Assembly: GCA_029779995.1 (NCBI GenBank)
Contig: JAKOZM010000327.1
Coordinates: 1-19,537, forward strand
DNA length: 19,537 nt
Reading direction: 5' to 3'
Source of the DNA: Actinomycetes bacterium
GTDB lineage: Bacteria; Actinomycetota; Actinomycetes; S36-B12; UBA10799
Part shown: piece by piece, positions 5,754 through 12,799 of the stretch
How the letters are laid out: every line of letters starts with the position of its first letter
Position numbering within the stretch: the stretch's first letter is position 1
Notes under the pieces: model-generated
Seen by the model: only the letters and a program-made list of their open reading frames with translations
What the model was told of the DNA's origin: nothing
The model's database searches: none
Translations under genes and position numbers: made by a program

Positions 5754-6869
5754 GTGGGCTTTTCAGTCAAACTGGCGCCGGGGGTTCGTGTGCGCGCATC
5801 AAGCCGCGGCATCCGGACGAGTGTCGGGCCTCGGGTTGCTCGCGTTCATGTGGGTGCCGGTAGGACCGGCTTCTCAACCGGCGCTGGCCCGGTCGGCTAC
5901 TACACGAGCGTGGGTGGCTCAGGTCGGGGCCGGTCGCGTGCGACGAGCGGTTCGGTGAACAGGCAGCTGGCAGCCGCTGCACGGCAGCAGGCTGCGGCCG
6001 ACAAGGGCGCCGTCGCTCGACAGCTCGCGGACGCGTTGATCGCGATCACCGAGATTCATCACGAAGAGTTCCCCATAGCGACTTCCCCGGTAGCGCCGTC
6101 GCCTGCTTCGGTGGACGAGGCAGCGATTCGGTTGGCGCACCGCAAGAACGCCAAGAAGCAGACGAGCTTCTTCGCCAGGACGGCCCGCAAAGCTGCGCTC
6201 ACAGCCGCAGACGCCGCCGCGGCTGCGGAGATCGCCGAAGCCCGAAGGAAGGGTCTTGTTCAGCAGGCCGAACTGCAAGCTGAGCTCGATGCGTGGTGGG
6301 CGGCCTTGGAGCGATGCGAGCCAGACACCGTGTTGGGAACATTGATCGCTGCATTCGCGGACAACGAAGCGGCAGCGACCGCCGTCGGGGTCGACGGAAC
6401 CGAGGCGTCGCTCGTGGTACTTGTGCCGCCGGAATCGGCTGTCCCTGACCGCAAGCCGACCACCACTCAAGCGGGCAACCTGAGCCTGAAGAAGCTCACG
6501 AAAACCGAGACCGCTGACTTCTACAAACTGCTGGTGACGGGCCACATCCTGGTCACGCTGCGGGAGGCGTTCGCTGTGGTACCTCGTCTGACCGCTGCGC
6601 GGATCGTGGCTATTCGAGCTCCCGAGCGTGACGCCTACGGCGTGCTCAAGCCAGAAGTGCTGATGGCGGGCCGGTGCCGGCGCGAAGCCTTGGAAGGGAT
6701 CCGTTGGAAGGACGCTGACTCCACAAGGATCTTCAACGACGCGTTGATGGAGAAGGTGGCAGTGCAGAAGGGCGCGACCGGCGCACTTCAGCCCATCAAG
6801 CTAGAGGGTGAGCCCGAACTACGCGCGCTCATTGAGGCAATCGACCTCGAGGACCTAGCTGACGGCTGA
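5754..6869 (+). CDS. DUF4236-domain protein with long alanine-rich C-terminal region
   Basis: I place the start at GTG 5754, 6-7 nt after GGGGGAGG, because the conserved DUF4236 repeat begins immediately (MGFSVKLAPGVRVRASSRG). The first 50 residues hold the family pattern of short beta repeats with glycines: GIRTSVGPRV, VHVGAGRTGFSTGAGP, VGYYTSVG. The rest (to 371 residues) is helical and alanine-rich: NRQLAAAARQQAAADKGAVARQL, then a lysine-rich stretch about 125-170, and a globular C-terminal part about 220-371 without recognised motifs. There is no signal peptide or membrane segment. DUF4236 is known as a short N-terminal module on phage- and plasmid-borne proteins; its biochemical role is unknown to me. 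It stands alone between ASCH and the recombinase. Confidence 0.7.
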   Translation: MGFSVKLAPGVRVRASSRGIRTSVGPRVARVHVGAGRTGFSTGAGPVGYYTSVGGSGRGRSRATSGSVNRQLAAAARQQAAADKGAVARQLADALIAITEIHHEEFPIATSPVAPSPASVDEAAIRLAHRKNAKKQTSFFARTARKAALTAADAAAAAEIAEARRKGLVQQAELQAELDAWWAALERCEPDTVLGTLIAAFADNEAAATAVGVDGTEASLVVLVPPESAVPDRKPTTTQAGNLSLKKLTKTETADFYKLLVTGHILVTLREAFAVVPRLTAARIVAIRAPERDAYGVLKPEVLMAGRCRREALEGIRWKDADSTRIFNDALMEKVAVQKGATGALQPIKLEGEPELRALIEAIDLEDLADG

Positions 6870-7029
6870 AGCGGGCCCCAGCGCCCCTTCATCACACCTG
6901 CGTCTATCCGCCGCCTGTCGTGACTGTTGGGAGCTGCCCGTCGGGGCTAGCGTTCGCGAGGTCTGGATGCCCGGCCGCTGTCGCGGCGGGCGGGTGCGGG
7001 CCTCGACAGGTCGCCGCGCGAGGTGACCC

Positions 7030-7944
7030 ATGTCTGCTCCGACTGCACTGCTTGCGTACCAGCCGTCGTCGATGTCGACCGCTCAGTTGGCCGCGGTCTC
7101 GTTCCTGGCCCGGTACTCCGGCCGCACGCACCGGTTGTACGCGTTCCAGCTGCGGGAGTGGTTCTCCTGGTGCGAAGGGCACGGCCTGGACCCGCTGGCC
7201 GGGGTCCAGCGCGCCCACGTCGAGCTGTACATCCGTGGGCTCGGGGAGCGCGGGTTGATGGACTCCTCGGTGGTGACGATGATGCACGGGGTGCGCGGGT
7301 TCTTCCGGTTCGCACACATCGACGGCCTCGTCCCGGCCGACCCGGCCGTGTACGCCCGCCTGCCCAAGGTGCACCGGGACGAGTCCCGCACCCAGGGCCT
7401 GGACCGACTCGAACTGATCCGGTTCCTGCAGGTCTCCCAGACGATCACCGTGCACCACGGGGCGTTGGCGTTCCTGCTCGGCATCAATGCGCTCCGCGCG
7501 TCGGAGGCCGCGGCGGTGCGCGTCGAGGACTACGCCGAGACCTTGCGCGGGCACCGGGTGCTGCGCCTGGTCGGCAAGGGCAACAAGCCGGCCACCATGC
7601 CGGTCACCGTCCCGGTGCTGCGAGTCCTCGAGGCCTGCCGCGGCGATCGCGCAGAGGGCCCGCTGATCCTGCGACCGCAGAGCGGGAACCCGATCGACCG
7701 GCGCGACGTGTACCGGATGGTCGCCCGTATCTCGAAGGCCGCCGGGATCCCGCGGCACATCAGCCCGCACTCGCTGCGGCACGCCGCAATCACCAACGCC
7801 CTCGACGCCGGGGTGCCGCTGCGCGACGCGCAGATCCTCGCCCGGCACGCCGACCCCCGCACTACCGAGCACTACGACCGAGCGCGGGGCAACCTCGACC
7901 GGCACGGCGTGCACTTCCTCACCGCGTACGTCGCCGGCGTCTGA
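7030..7944 (+). CDS. Tyrosine recombinase (XerC/D-type integrase), 304 residues
   Basis: The N-terminal SAM-like core-binding domain (about 15-110) is followed by the catalytic domain with all expected residues: R156 in NALRASE, a lysine in the beta hairpin GKGNK (about 183-186), H247 and R250 in PHSLRH, H273 in ARHADPRTT and nucleophile Y282 in EHYDRA. It should cut and rejoin DNA through a 3'-phosphotyrosine. GAGGTGA 4 nt upstream supports the ATG at 7030. It is far from tnpA and tnpB and on the opposite strand, so it may belong to an older nested element or act on cassettes such as the toxin-antitoxin pair that follows. No att site for it could be recognised. Confidence 0.88.
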   Translation: MSAPTALLAYQPSSMSTAQLAAVSFLARYSGRTHRLYAFQLREWFSWCEGHGLDPLAGVQRAHVELYIRGLGERGLMDSSVVTMMHGVRGFFRFAHIDGLVPADPAVYARLPKVHRDESRTQGLDRLELIRFLQVSQTITVHHGALAFLLGINALRASEAAAVRVEDYAETLRGHRVLRLVGKGNKPATMPVTVPVLRVLEACRGDRAEGPLILRPQSGNPIDRRDVYRMVARISKAAGIPRHISPHSLRHAAITNALDAGVPLRDAQILARHADPRTTEHYDRARGNLDRHGVHFLTAYVAGV

Positions 7945-7963
7945 GCCAGATGAGACCGCACCA

Positions 7964-7993
7964 TGTACTACATCGTCGTACAGCGGCTACACT
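7964..7993 (+). promoter_or_regulatory. Promoter and palindromic operator of the toxin-antitoxin pair
   Basis: TACACT (7988-7993, TAnnnT) lies 6 nt before the toxin GTG, so the transcript would be nearly or fully leaderless. The imperfect palindrome TGTACTACATCGTCGTACA (7964-7982) fills the -35 to -10 space. That is where a ribbon-helix-helix antitoxin typically binds to repress its own operon. Confidence 0.5.
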
Positions 7994-7999
7994 CGTCGG

Positions 8000-8323
8000 G
8001 TGGCGGAGGAGATCCAGTGGGACCCCGAGGCCACTGGGTACATCCGCTCGCGTGGCGACCGCTACCCAAACGCCGAGGGGATCGAAACCGATTGGACTCA
8101 GGAGGTCATGCAAGATGTCGACCTCCTCGCGCTCGAGCCGGACCCGAAGTCTCGGATGGGAGCGTCTCGGTTCATCGGCCACTCCCGCTCCGCCGGGCGC
8201 GTGATCGTCGTGATCGCCTACCGCGACCTCGACGGTGACCTGCACGGCATCAACGCCTGGCCGGCCACCGGAGCCGACCTCACGCTCTACCAGCAAGGAG
8301 ACGATGATGGCCAAGACGATTGA
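8000..8323 (+). CDS. BrnT-like toxin of a toxin-antitoxin pair
   Basis: A 107-residue protein beginning at GTG 8000. Family-like features are the early IQWDPEA strand, FIGHSRSAGRVIVVIAYRD, and the closing GINAWPATGADLTLYQQG, which follow the strand order of BrnT/RelE-fold ribonucleases: short helix, then beta sheet with an R/S-rich turn and a C-terminal Y. The match to BrnT is approximate, so the fold is tentative. Linkage is stronger evidence: the stop overlaps the start of a ribbon-helix-helix protein, the usual toxin-first order of BrnTA-type systems. It should be an mRNA-cleaving toxin neutralised by its neighbour. The transcript appears leaderless. Confidence 0.6.
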   Translation: MAEEIQWDPEATGYIRSRGDRYPNAEGIETDWTQEVMQDVDLLALEPDPKSRMGASRFIGHSRSAGRVIVVIAYRDLDGDLHGINAWPATGADLTLYQQGDDDGQDD

Positions 8324-8552
8324 CCCCGCGCTGGCCAAGAAGCTCCGCGCCGAGTCGGAGCAGACCAAGGACGAGCCCTATCCCGCCGACACCACCGACC
8401 GCCGGCCGAACCGGCAGAAGGTGTACTCGGTGCGGCTCAGCGCCGAGGAGGAAGCCGAGGTCCAGCGCGTCGCCGCCGCCAAGCACCTCCCTGCCTCCAC
8501 GCTCGTCCGCTCCTGGATCCTCGAACGGCTCGACCACGAACGGTCCGCCTGA
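8307..8552 (+). CDS. Ribbon-helix-helix antitoxin
   Basis: An 81-residue protein with a charged, flexible N-terminus (about 1-35, the likely toxin-wrapping part) and a C-terminal ribbon-helix-helix: VYSVRLSAEEEAEVQRVAA, then KHLPASTLVRSWILERL. The strand residues Y-S-V-R-L would contact DNA. Two ATG codons are adjacent; I prefer 8307 because AAGGAG (8295-8300) is then 6 nt away. It overlaps the toxin end by 17 nt, implying translational coupling. It probably represses the operon through the palindrome at 7964-7982. Confidence 0.78.
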   Translation: MAKTIDPALAKKLRAESEQTKDEPYPADTTDRRPNRQKVYSVRLSAEEEAEVQRVAAAKHLPASTLVRSWILERLDHERSA

Positions 8553-8604
8553 CATAGCCCTCTTCCCGCGATCAGGACGCGTCCACCGTCCATTGACAGA
8601 CCCG

Positions 8605-8610
8605 TAGGGT
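8605..8610 (+). promoter_or_regulatory. Candidate -10 box of a leaderless HEPN-like gene
   Basis: TAGGGT fits TAnnnT and lies 7 nt before a GTG at 8618, which suggests a leaderless transcript. No convincing -35 is seen at the right distance. The TTGACA at 8593 is only 6 nt away. Confidence 0.35.
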
Positions 8611-8617
8611 GCTCTCT

Positions 8618-9217
8618 GTGCCCGAGGATGCAACCCCGACGTTTGATCGATGTTCGAACTGCGGACGTGAGGGCCGAACCCTGACCGCCACGAACCTCGC
8701 TGATGCAACTGGCCTCGGCGGTCGCATACTGCCGCTGCGCGGACTGGAGTTGGAGATCGCGACCCACGTTGGTGCCGTTACGTTGGCGGCGGGGGAACTG
8801 GACGCTGCGATGGCCGCGCTGCAGGCGTTGACCGGAGCAGTGACCCTGGACTCGATCACCAAAACCTGGGGACGGTCCGGATTAGAACTAACTCGCGAGT
8901 TGCGCAAACTTGAGAGCGAACCGGGCCTTCGCGCTAGCTGCTCCCAGGAATTGACCCGGCTCTGCGACCGCTACGACGCGTTGTACCTCACGCGAAATGC
9001 CGTCATCCATTCGTTCCGTCCCGGGCGGGACGTCGAACGCCTCGACGTTGTTAAGTCCGTGAGATCCACAAAGGCCAACCCGGTAACGAATTCCGAGGGG
9101 CTGTTCGAGCGACAACGACTAGGGCTCGGCGAGCTCATCGATCTGTTCTACGACCTAGACGAGCTCACGCACCAGGCCCGCCGGTTGTTCATGAGTGCGG
9201 TGGCAGGTATCGGCTGA
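8618..9217 (+). CDS. HEPN-like protein with RNxxxH motif
   Basis: About 199 residues from GTG 8618 (an in-frame GTG at 8609 would add three). A CSNCG pair at residues 12-16 hints at a small metal-binding turn. The rest is predicted mostly helical. In the second half LYLTRNAVIHSFRPG gives R126-N127-x3-H131, the exact Rx4H (RNxxxH) signature of HEPN ribonucleases, with an upstream helix DRYDALYL and a later amphipathic helix LGELIDLFYDLDELTHQARRLF as in that fold. HEPN proteins cut RNA in toxin-antitoxin and phage-defence systems. I see no adjacent MNT nucleotidyltransferase, so the usual HEPN-MNT antitoxin is missing. The assignment rests on the motif and helical context, not a full match. Confidence 0.6.
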   Translation: MPEDATPTFDRCSNCGREGRTLTATNLADATGLGGRILPLRGLELEIATHVGAVTLAAGELDAAMAALQALTGAVTLDSITKTWGRSGLELTRELRKLESEPGLRASCSQELTRLCDRYDALYLTRNAVIHSFRPGRDVERLDVVKSVRSTKANPVTNSEGLFERQRLGLGELIDLFYDLDELTHQARRLFMSAVAGIG

Positions 9218-9228
9218 CCCGCGGGACC

Positions 9229-9244
9229 CTGCGTCATTCCGCCG
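9229..9244 (+). repeat. 16-bp direct repeat, copy 1
   Basis: CTGCGTCATTCCGCCG. The identical 16 bases recur at 11437-11452 in the same orientation. The two bracket the GIY-YIG and DUF6308 genes. It could mark a recombined cassette or be a chance match in GC-rich DNA. Confidence 0.4.
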
Positions 9245-9703
9245 CCAGTCGGGCTACTTCACAAGCCGCTGTCAGTGCGTACGCGTCGCCGAGGCCAAGC
9301 GGGCGGCGCCTAGACAGCACCTTGGCGAGATCTCCCGCTTCATGCCCTTTGCTGACGGGTTCAGTTGCGGTTTAAGCCGAACTCACGGGAGAGCAGCTTG
9401 CGCTTCCAGTAGGACTCGATCTGCTCGATGGTGTCGTCGGGGGTGTTCTCGTCGACCACTTCGAGAACTGACACTTGGTAGTTCCTGCGCCCATCTCGGC
9501 TTGCTGCGGCCTTGAGCGCCACGTCACCGCCATCACCGCCAACTGCGTAATTCATCCAGCGACCAAGAAGGCTGTCCGCGCCCTTGGCCGAACCCACGTA
9601 CTGCTGGCCCGATTCGACGTCGACCAGCAGATATACGCCCTTGACACTACGGAGGACTTGTTGCCAACCGTTCGGGAGACTTGGTACCTCGTCGATGGGG
9701 CGA

Positions 9704-9711
9704 ACAAACAT
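9704..9711. repeat. Target-site duplication of the MITE, copy 1
   Basis: ACAAACAT, identical to 9922-9929. On the coding strand this is ATGTTTGT, the M-F-V codons of the GIY-YIG gene. Confidence 0.85.
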
Positions 9712-9921
9712 TCTGCATATCTGCTTGACTGCAGTCGCATTAGTCCGTTCATAGGTCAGTAGTGAGTTCCCTACCAACGCAATGGCACCGGAGATTTTGG
9801 CTACCACGTGTCGACCATGAGTCCGCACGCCTCGACTGCCAGCTGGGCACGGAAACGTTCAGTGGCCGAAGCCAATTCGTCAACGAGGGAAAGTCGTACT
9901 TCACTCAAGCAGATATGCAGA
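9712..9921. mobile_element. 210-bp MITE with 17-bp perfect terminal inverted repeats
   Basis: The ends TCTGCATATCTGCTTGA (9712-9728) and TCAAGCAGATATGCAGA (9905-9921) are exact inverted repeats, and pairing continues imperfectly for several bases inward. ACAAACAT stands directly outside both ends (9704-9711 and 9922-9929), an 8-bp target duplication. The interior codes for nothing and is less GC-rich than its surroundings. It must have been moved by a transposase supplied elsewhere. Eight-bp duplications occur in several IS families, so I do not assign one. Confidence 0.9.
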
Positions 9922-9929
9922 ACAAACAT
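9922..9929. repeat. Target-site duplication of the MITE, copy 2
   Basis: ACAAACAT directly outside the right terminal inverted repeat, matching 9704-9711. Confidence 0.85.
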
Positions 9930-10651
9930 ACGAAAGCCGGGGAAGCGGGGCTCGTACTGCTTCGCGATCTCGATCACTGGCTTTGCCTGGTTTGCGGCTC
10001 GCTGAACCCAGGTCCGTGCTCCGGCGCCCCAGTCGATGACGACCCTGTCCTGGTAACCGGCCAGGGCGTCGACCAACTGCAACTCGTACCTCAACTGACC
10101 TGAGATGTCGTGCTTCAGCAGTGCGTCGACGCTCCCGGACAGGCAGGTGCCTACCCCGTCGACCCGATACATGCCCACGAACACCGTCTTTCGGGCCTCG
10201 GTCACAATGAAACTTGCCAGGAGATCACCAACTGGATAGACGTCTCTGCTCTGCACGCTCTGGTAGGCCTCGAAGGCATCGCGATCGTTCCGCCAAGCCC
10301 CATACAGGCGTCCTGCTGCAAACCGGCCGTCCTGGTGTCGGACGAGACGAACCTTCGCTGTCTCAATCCCTTCGAGTGCCAAGAGATCGTTGAAAGTCAG
10401 CATCGCGACCTCGAAGCCTGCACGGTAGACATTGCCCCGAGACTAGCCGCAACTTGCAATCCGCTCGTCCGCAGAAACACCAAAGAAGTGATGCCGGACC
10501 TGCGCGTCTCCCGCCGACTTGGGGCCGGAGGCCCTCGAGTGATCGGGACGCTGAAAGCACAGCGCTGAACTCACTCGTCTGAACGCCCATGAAGACCAGC
10601 GTCACTTCGCCGCGATGGCCGCGGCGCCGTTGCGATGACATAGTCGGCGGT

Positions 10652-11341
10652 ATGCCAGACGCGACCGACCAGGCCCGCGTTCGGCAGAGCGTTGCTGAGA
10701 TCGTCGGACGCCCCTACGCGCAGGGCCTTGTGGGCGCCTACTTCGATCAAGGCCGGGGTTTTGCTGGTGTCATGTTCGACGGTTTGGACATCGAAGGGCT
10801 CTTGGCCGACAACCCCACTGACCGCTTCACGGTTGACGACATCACGGCTGCTTCGTTGCTCGATGTTCGATTCGGGCCCGTCGCGGTACGCGCATTGCTT
10901 AGTTCCGATGCAATCGCAGAAGCGCTTGCGGCTGTTCCAGACTGCCGCCCGTTGTGGAAAGCCACGAAGCAGGACCTCGAGGCCGGCACTCGTCTCTGGC
11001 GCTTGGTTCGCAAAATCGAAGGGGTTGGCCCCACCCGTGCCAGCAAGCTTCTAGCGCGGAAGCGCCCTCACCTCTTTCCCATCGTCGACTCGGTGATCGC
11101 CAATGCCTTGCACCTGCGGGACGAAACCTGGCGTCCGTTGGCAGCTGTTTTGGCTGATGAACAGGTCCGCCGAGACATCGACGATTTGCGTCCTCCCCAT
11201 GTCAGCAAGCAGATCAGCAGCCTGCGTCTACTGGACGTGCTGACGTGGATGTCGCACAGTCGAAGCAAGGCAGCGGTCTCGGCGCAGATTGCAGTAGGAG
11301 CACCACCAACAAGGAGCATCCCCAGTCCTCGAAGGACCTAG
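10652..11341 (+). CDS. DUF6308-family protein with helix-hairpin-helix segment
   Basis: I start at ATG 10652 (MPDATDQARVRQSV), giving 229 residues; CATAGT at 10639-10644 sits 7 nt before it, suggesting a leaderless transcript. The sequence follows the actinobacterial DUF6308 pattern: AYFDQGRGFAGVMFDGL, then RFTVDDITAASLLDV, ALLSSDA, and LWRLVRKIEGVGPTRASKLLARKRPHLFPIVDSVI. The GVGPTRASKLLARK stretch is a helix-hairpin-helix of the HhH-GPD type that binds DNA without sequence specificity. A catalytic role is not established. The C-terminal 30 residues look disordered. It lies between the broken GIY-YIG nuclease and the nuclease-glycosylase gene, which is convergent with it. Confidence 0.72.
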   Translation: MPDATDQARVRQSVAEIVGRPYAQGLVGAYFDQGRGFAGVMFDGLDIEGLLADNPTDRFTVDDITAASLLDVRFGPVAVRALLSSDAIAEALAAVPDCRPLWKATKQDLEAGTRLWRLVRKIEGVGPTRASKLLARKRPHLFPIVDSVIANALHLRDETWRPLAAVLADEQVRRDIDDLRPPHVSKQISSLRLLDVLTWMSHSRSKAAVSAQIAVGAPPTRSIPSPRRT

Positions 11342-11436
11342 CCGTCGGTCTCGCTTCCATTCACGCGGGCCGTCGACACCCCTGCGGCAAGCTTGATTTC
11401 CTCTTCACTACGTTGATCTCGGCGCGGCGCCCTTGT

Positions 11437-11452
11437 CTGCGTCATTCCGCCG
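11437..11452 (+). repeat. 16-bp direct repeat, copy 2
   Basis: CTGCGTCATTCCGCCG, identical to 9229-9244, in the intergenic space between the convergent DUF6308 and nuclease-glycosylase genes. Confidence 0.4.
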
Positions 11453-11501
11453 GCATGGGCCTGATGCGAGACTTAACCCTCTGGAACTGGGTAATGGTAG
11501 G

Positions 11502-12386
11502 TCACCGGCGCGCGTGCACCCGGTCGGCGAGCTCTGTCCACCAGCGGAGCTTCTCGTCGTAACTCATACTGGCGTGGGCACCACTGCTACTGGGCAGCAC
11601 GAATACCCGGCTCTCGCCTACCCGCCACGGTTGCTCGCCAAGCTCTTCAGGGCGCGCCCGGTGGAGTCCCCGAGCGGCGGCGCGGGCCGCCGTCAGGCCG
11701 TTAAATGCCACCCAACGCGGGCTGACGACCTCTACATGCGAGGTCACCGACACGGACTTGCTGAAATCCAGTCCACGGTCATGGCTCTGAGTGACGTCCT
11801 TGACCAGATCCGTGATGCCAATCCCCAGGTCCGGGAGGGTCGCGTCGTCCTCAGGGCGCAACCGCTTTGTAGTGAATTTCGCCTCGTGAAGCAGTTGCCA
11901 GAAGCGATTGCCTCGCCCGGAGTAGTAGTGGCCACGGTCGGCCGATGCGGTGGCGACGGCGGTACCCACGAACACCACTTCCAGATCAGGGCGCAGGAGG
12001 TCGGACAGAACGGTCACGGCCGTTCCGGCTTCTTCGGCCTCCACTTGCGATACTGCGCCGCTCGCCGTTACGACGTATACGTCGATGCCGAGCAGATCGC
12101 GCACGCGTCGCGGAACGCGGAGCGCCGCCTTTCGTGACGACTCGGGCGCGACCACAGCGTAGCGAGCACCCGGGTCGGTCATGCGGTTGAGCAGCTGCCC
12201 ATAGGCGGTGTTCATATCGAGGCCCGCGTCGGCAGTCAGGCCTTTAGCCTCGGCGACGAGGCGCTCGACTCCCTTGGTGGCGACTACGTCGACTGGACCC
12301 GTGGGCGTCTTGACCTCACGCTGGATCTGCCAGCCGTTGACTGTCAGGTAGGCGCAGAACGCGTCGACCACTTCGCTCTCGATCAT
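11502..12386 (-). CDS. PD-(D/E)xK nuclease fused to a uracil-DNA-glycosylase-like domain
   Basis: A 294-residue two-domain protein. Residues 1-120 are a restriction-endonuclease-like fold: GWQIQREVKTPTGPVDVVA then LVAEAKG, giving D33 and E46-A-K48 of the PD-(D/E)xK centre, with an AYGQLLNRM helix as in Mrr or VSR-like proteins. Residues 130-294 are a UDG-superfamily domain: VVFVGTAVATASADRGHYYS with GNRFWQLL (about 137-166), GIGITDLVK (188-196), and the leaf-loop VLPSSSGAHAS (263-273). The catalytic Asn of MUG (GINPG) is replaced in GTAVA, as in related mismatch-glycosylase-like subfamilies. A protein joining base excision to DNA cleavage suits destruction of uracil-containing or modified phage DNA. 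The ATG at 12386 has GGAG 5 nt upstream. This role is inferred. Confidence 0.82.
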   Translation of the reverse strand: MIESEVVDAFCAYLTVNGWQIQREVKTPTGPVDVVATKGVERLVAEAKGLTADAGLDMNTAYGQLLNRMTDPGARYAVVAPESSRKAALRVPRRVRDLLGIDVYVVTASGAVSQVEAEEAGTAVTVLSDLLRPDLEVVFVGTAVATASADRGHYYSGRGNRFWQLLHEAKFTTKRLRPEDDATLPDLGIGITDLVKDVTQSHDRGLDFSKSVSVTSHVEVVSPRWVAFNGLTAARAAARGLHRARPEELGEQPWRVGESRVFVLPSSSGAHASMSYDEKLRWWTELADRVHARR

Positions 12387-12713
12387 GTGTCTCCATCCGT
12401 CCTGTCAGCGATGCCCTGTTTACGGCTGAAACCGCGCTGTAAAGCTCTCGCTCGAAATGGCGGTCGCGGTGGTCCGCAGTCGATCTTGCATCCTCTCCAT
12501 CTTGCTGATGATCTCGGAGTAGCCGTTTGTCACAGGCCGATGAGACACCCACTGTGGCGATCTGTCGAGACCGAAGGCGACGTGGTCGATCCCATCGTGC
12601 GCGCAGGATCAGTGGCTGAGGCGGCACAGCTACCTGGGTCTATCCGCCGACCAATGACGTGCGAACGTCTGGTGAGGTACCGACGGCTACACCGTCCCGC
12701 GAGCCGATCCCCG

Positions 12714-12748
12714 GGTTCGAGCGGGAAGTCGACTCGTCCGCTCGAACC
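12714..12748. terminator. Large hairpin downstream of tnpB
   Basis: GGTTCGAGCGG and CCGCTCGAACC form a perfect 11-bp stem around a 13-nt loop that itself contains the palindrome AGTCGACT. It is about 95 bp past the tnpB stop and could terminate the tnpAB transcript, though no T-tract follows. A junction scar or recombination site is the alternative. Confidence 0.45.
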
Positions 12749-12799
12749 GGCGAGCACCACGACACCCACACCGGTGGGCGACGCCGGGATCCAACGCAT
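12728..12799 (-). pseudogene. Possible fragment of an acyl-CoA thioesterase (BAAT-type) gene
   Basis: A minus-strand stretch reads MRWIPASPTGVGVVVLAGS then SGRVD. This resembles the first strands of actinobacterial BAAT-domain thioesterase-like proteins (PTGxGVVVLAGSSGRVD). The resemblance stops after 24 codons inside the hairpin at 12714-12748, and the frame continues as unrelated sequence. It may be a relic carried by the element. Identification is from memory of the motif only. Confidence 0.25.

Larger units (their letters stand above)
9361..10403 (-). pseudogene. GIY-YIG nuclease gene interrupted by a MITE
   Basis: Two minus-strand frames are the halves of one gene. The N-terminal half (from ATG 10403, MLTFNDLLALEGIET) runs to FPGFRMFV. 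The C-terminal half resumes with RPIDEVPSLPNGWQQ and the GIY-YIG domain: KGVYLLVD, QQYVGSAKG, the catalytic-type R of LLGRWMNYA, E of IEQIESYWK and a final FGLNRN. Between them sits a 210-bp element flanked by an 8-bp duplication. Deleting 218 bp gives F-P-G-F-R-M-F-V-R-P-I-D-E-V in one frame and a 274-residue protein of 275 codons. The intact protein would be an endonuclease with an N-terminal specificity region. As it stands it should make only a 200-residue product without the nuclease domain. Confidence 0.88.

Noticed and set aside
6904..7914. A 336-codon minus-strand frame
   Set aside because: It is antisense to the tyrosine recombinase at 7030-7944, which has a complete catalytic set.
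8593..8610. TTGACA plus TAGGGT as a -35/-10 pair
   Set aside because: The spacer is only 6 nt, too short for a sigma-70-type promoter, and it does not fit the PafBC N8 rule either.
10110..10568. A 152-codon plus-strand frame
   Set aside because: It is antisense to the N-terminal half of the GIY-YIG gene and has no recognisable domain.
12316..12627. A 103-codon minus-strand frame as a possible tnpC
   Set aside because: It is arginine-rich and low in hydrophobic residues, overlaps the start of the nuclease-glycosylase gene, and shows no helical TnpC-like pattern.
12711..12750. GGTTCGA-containing hairpin as a tRNA fragment or tRNA-derived att site
   Set aside because: Only the T-loop-like GGTTCGA is present. 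There is no acceptor, D or anticodon arm, and the stem is an 11-bp simple hairpin.
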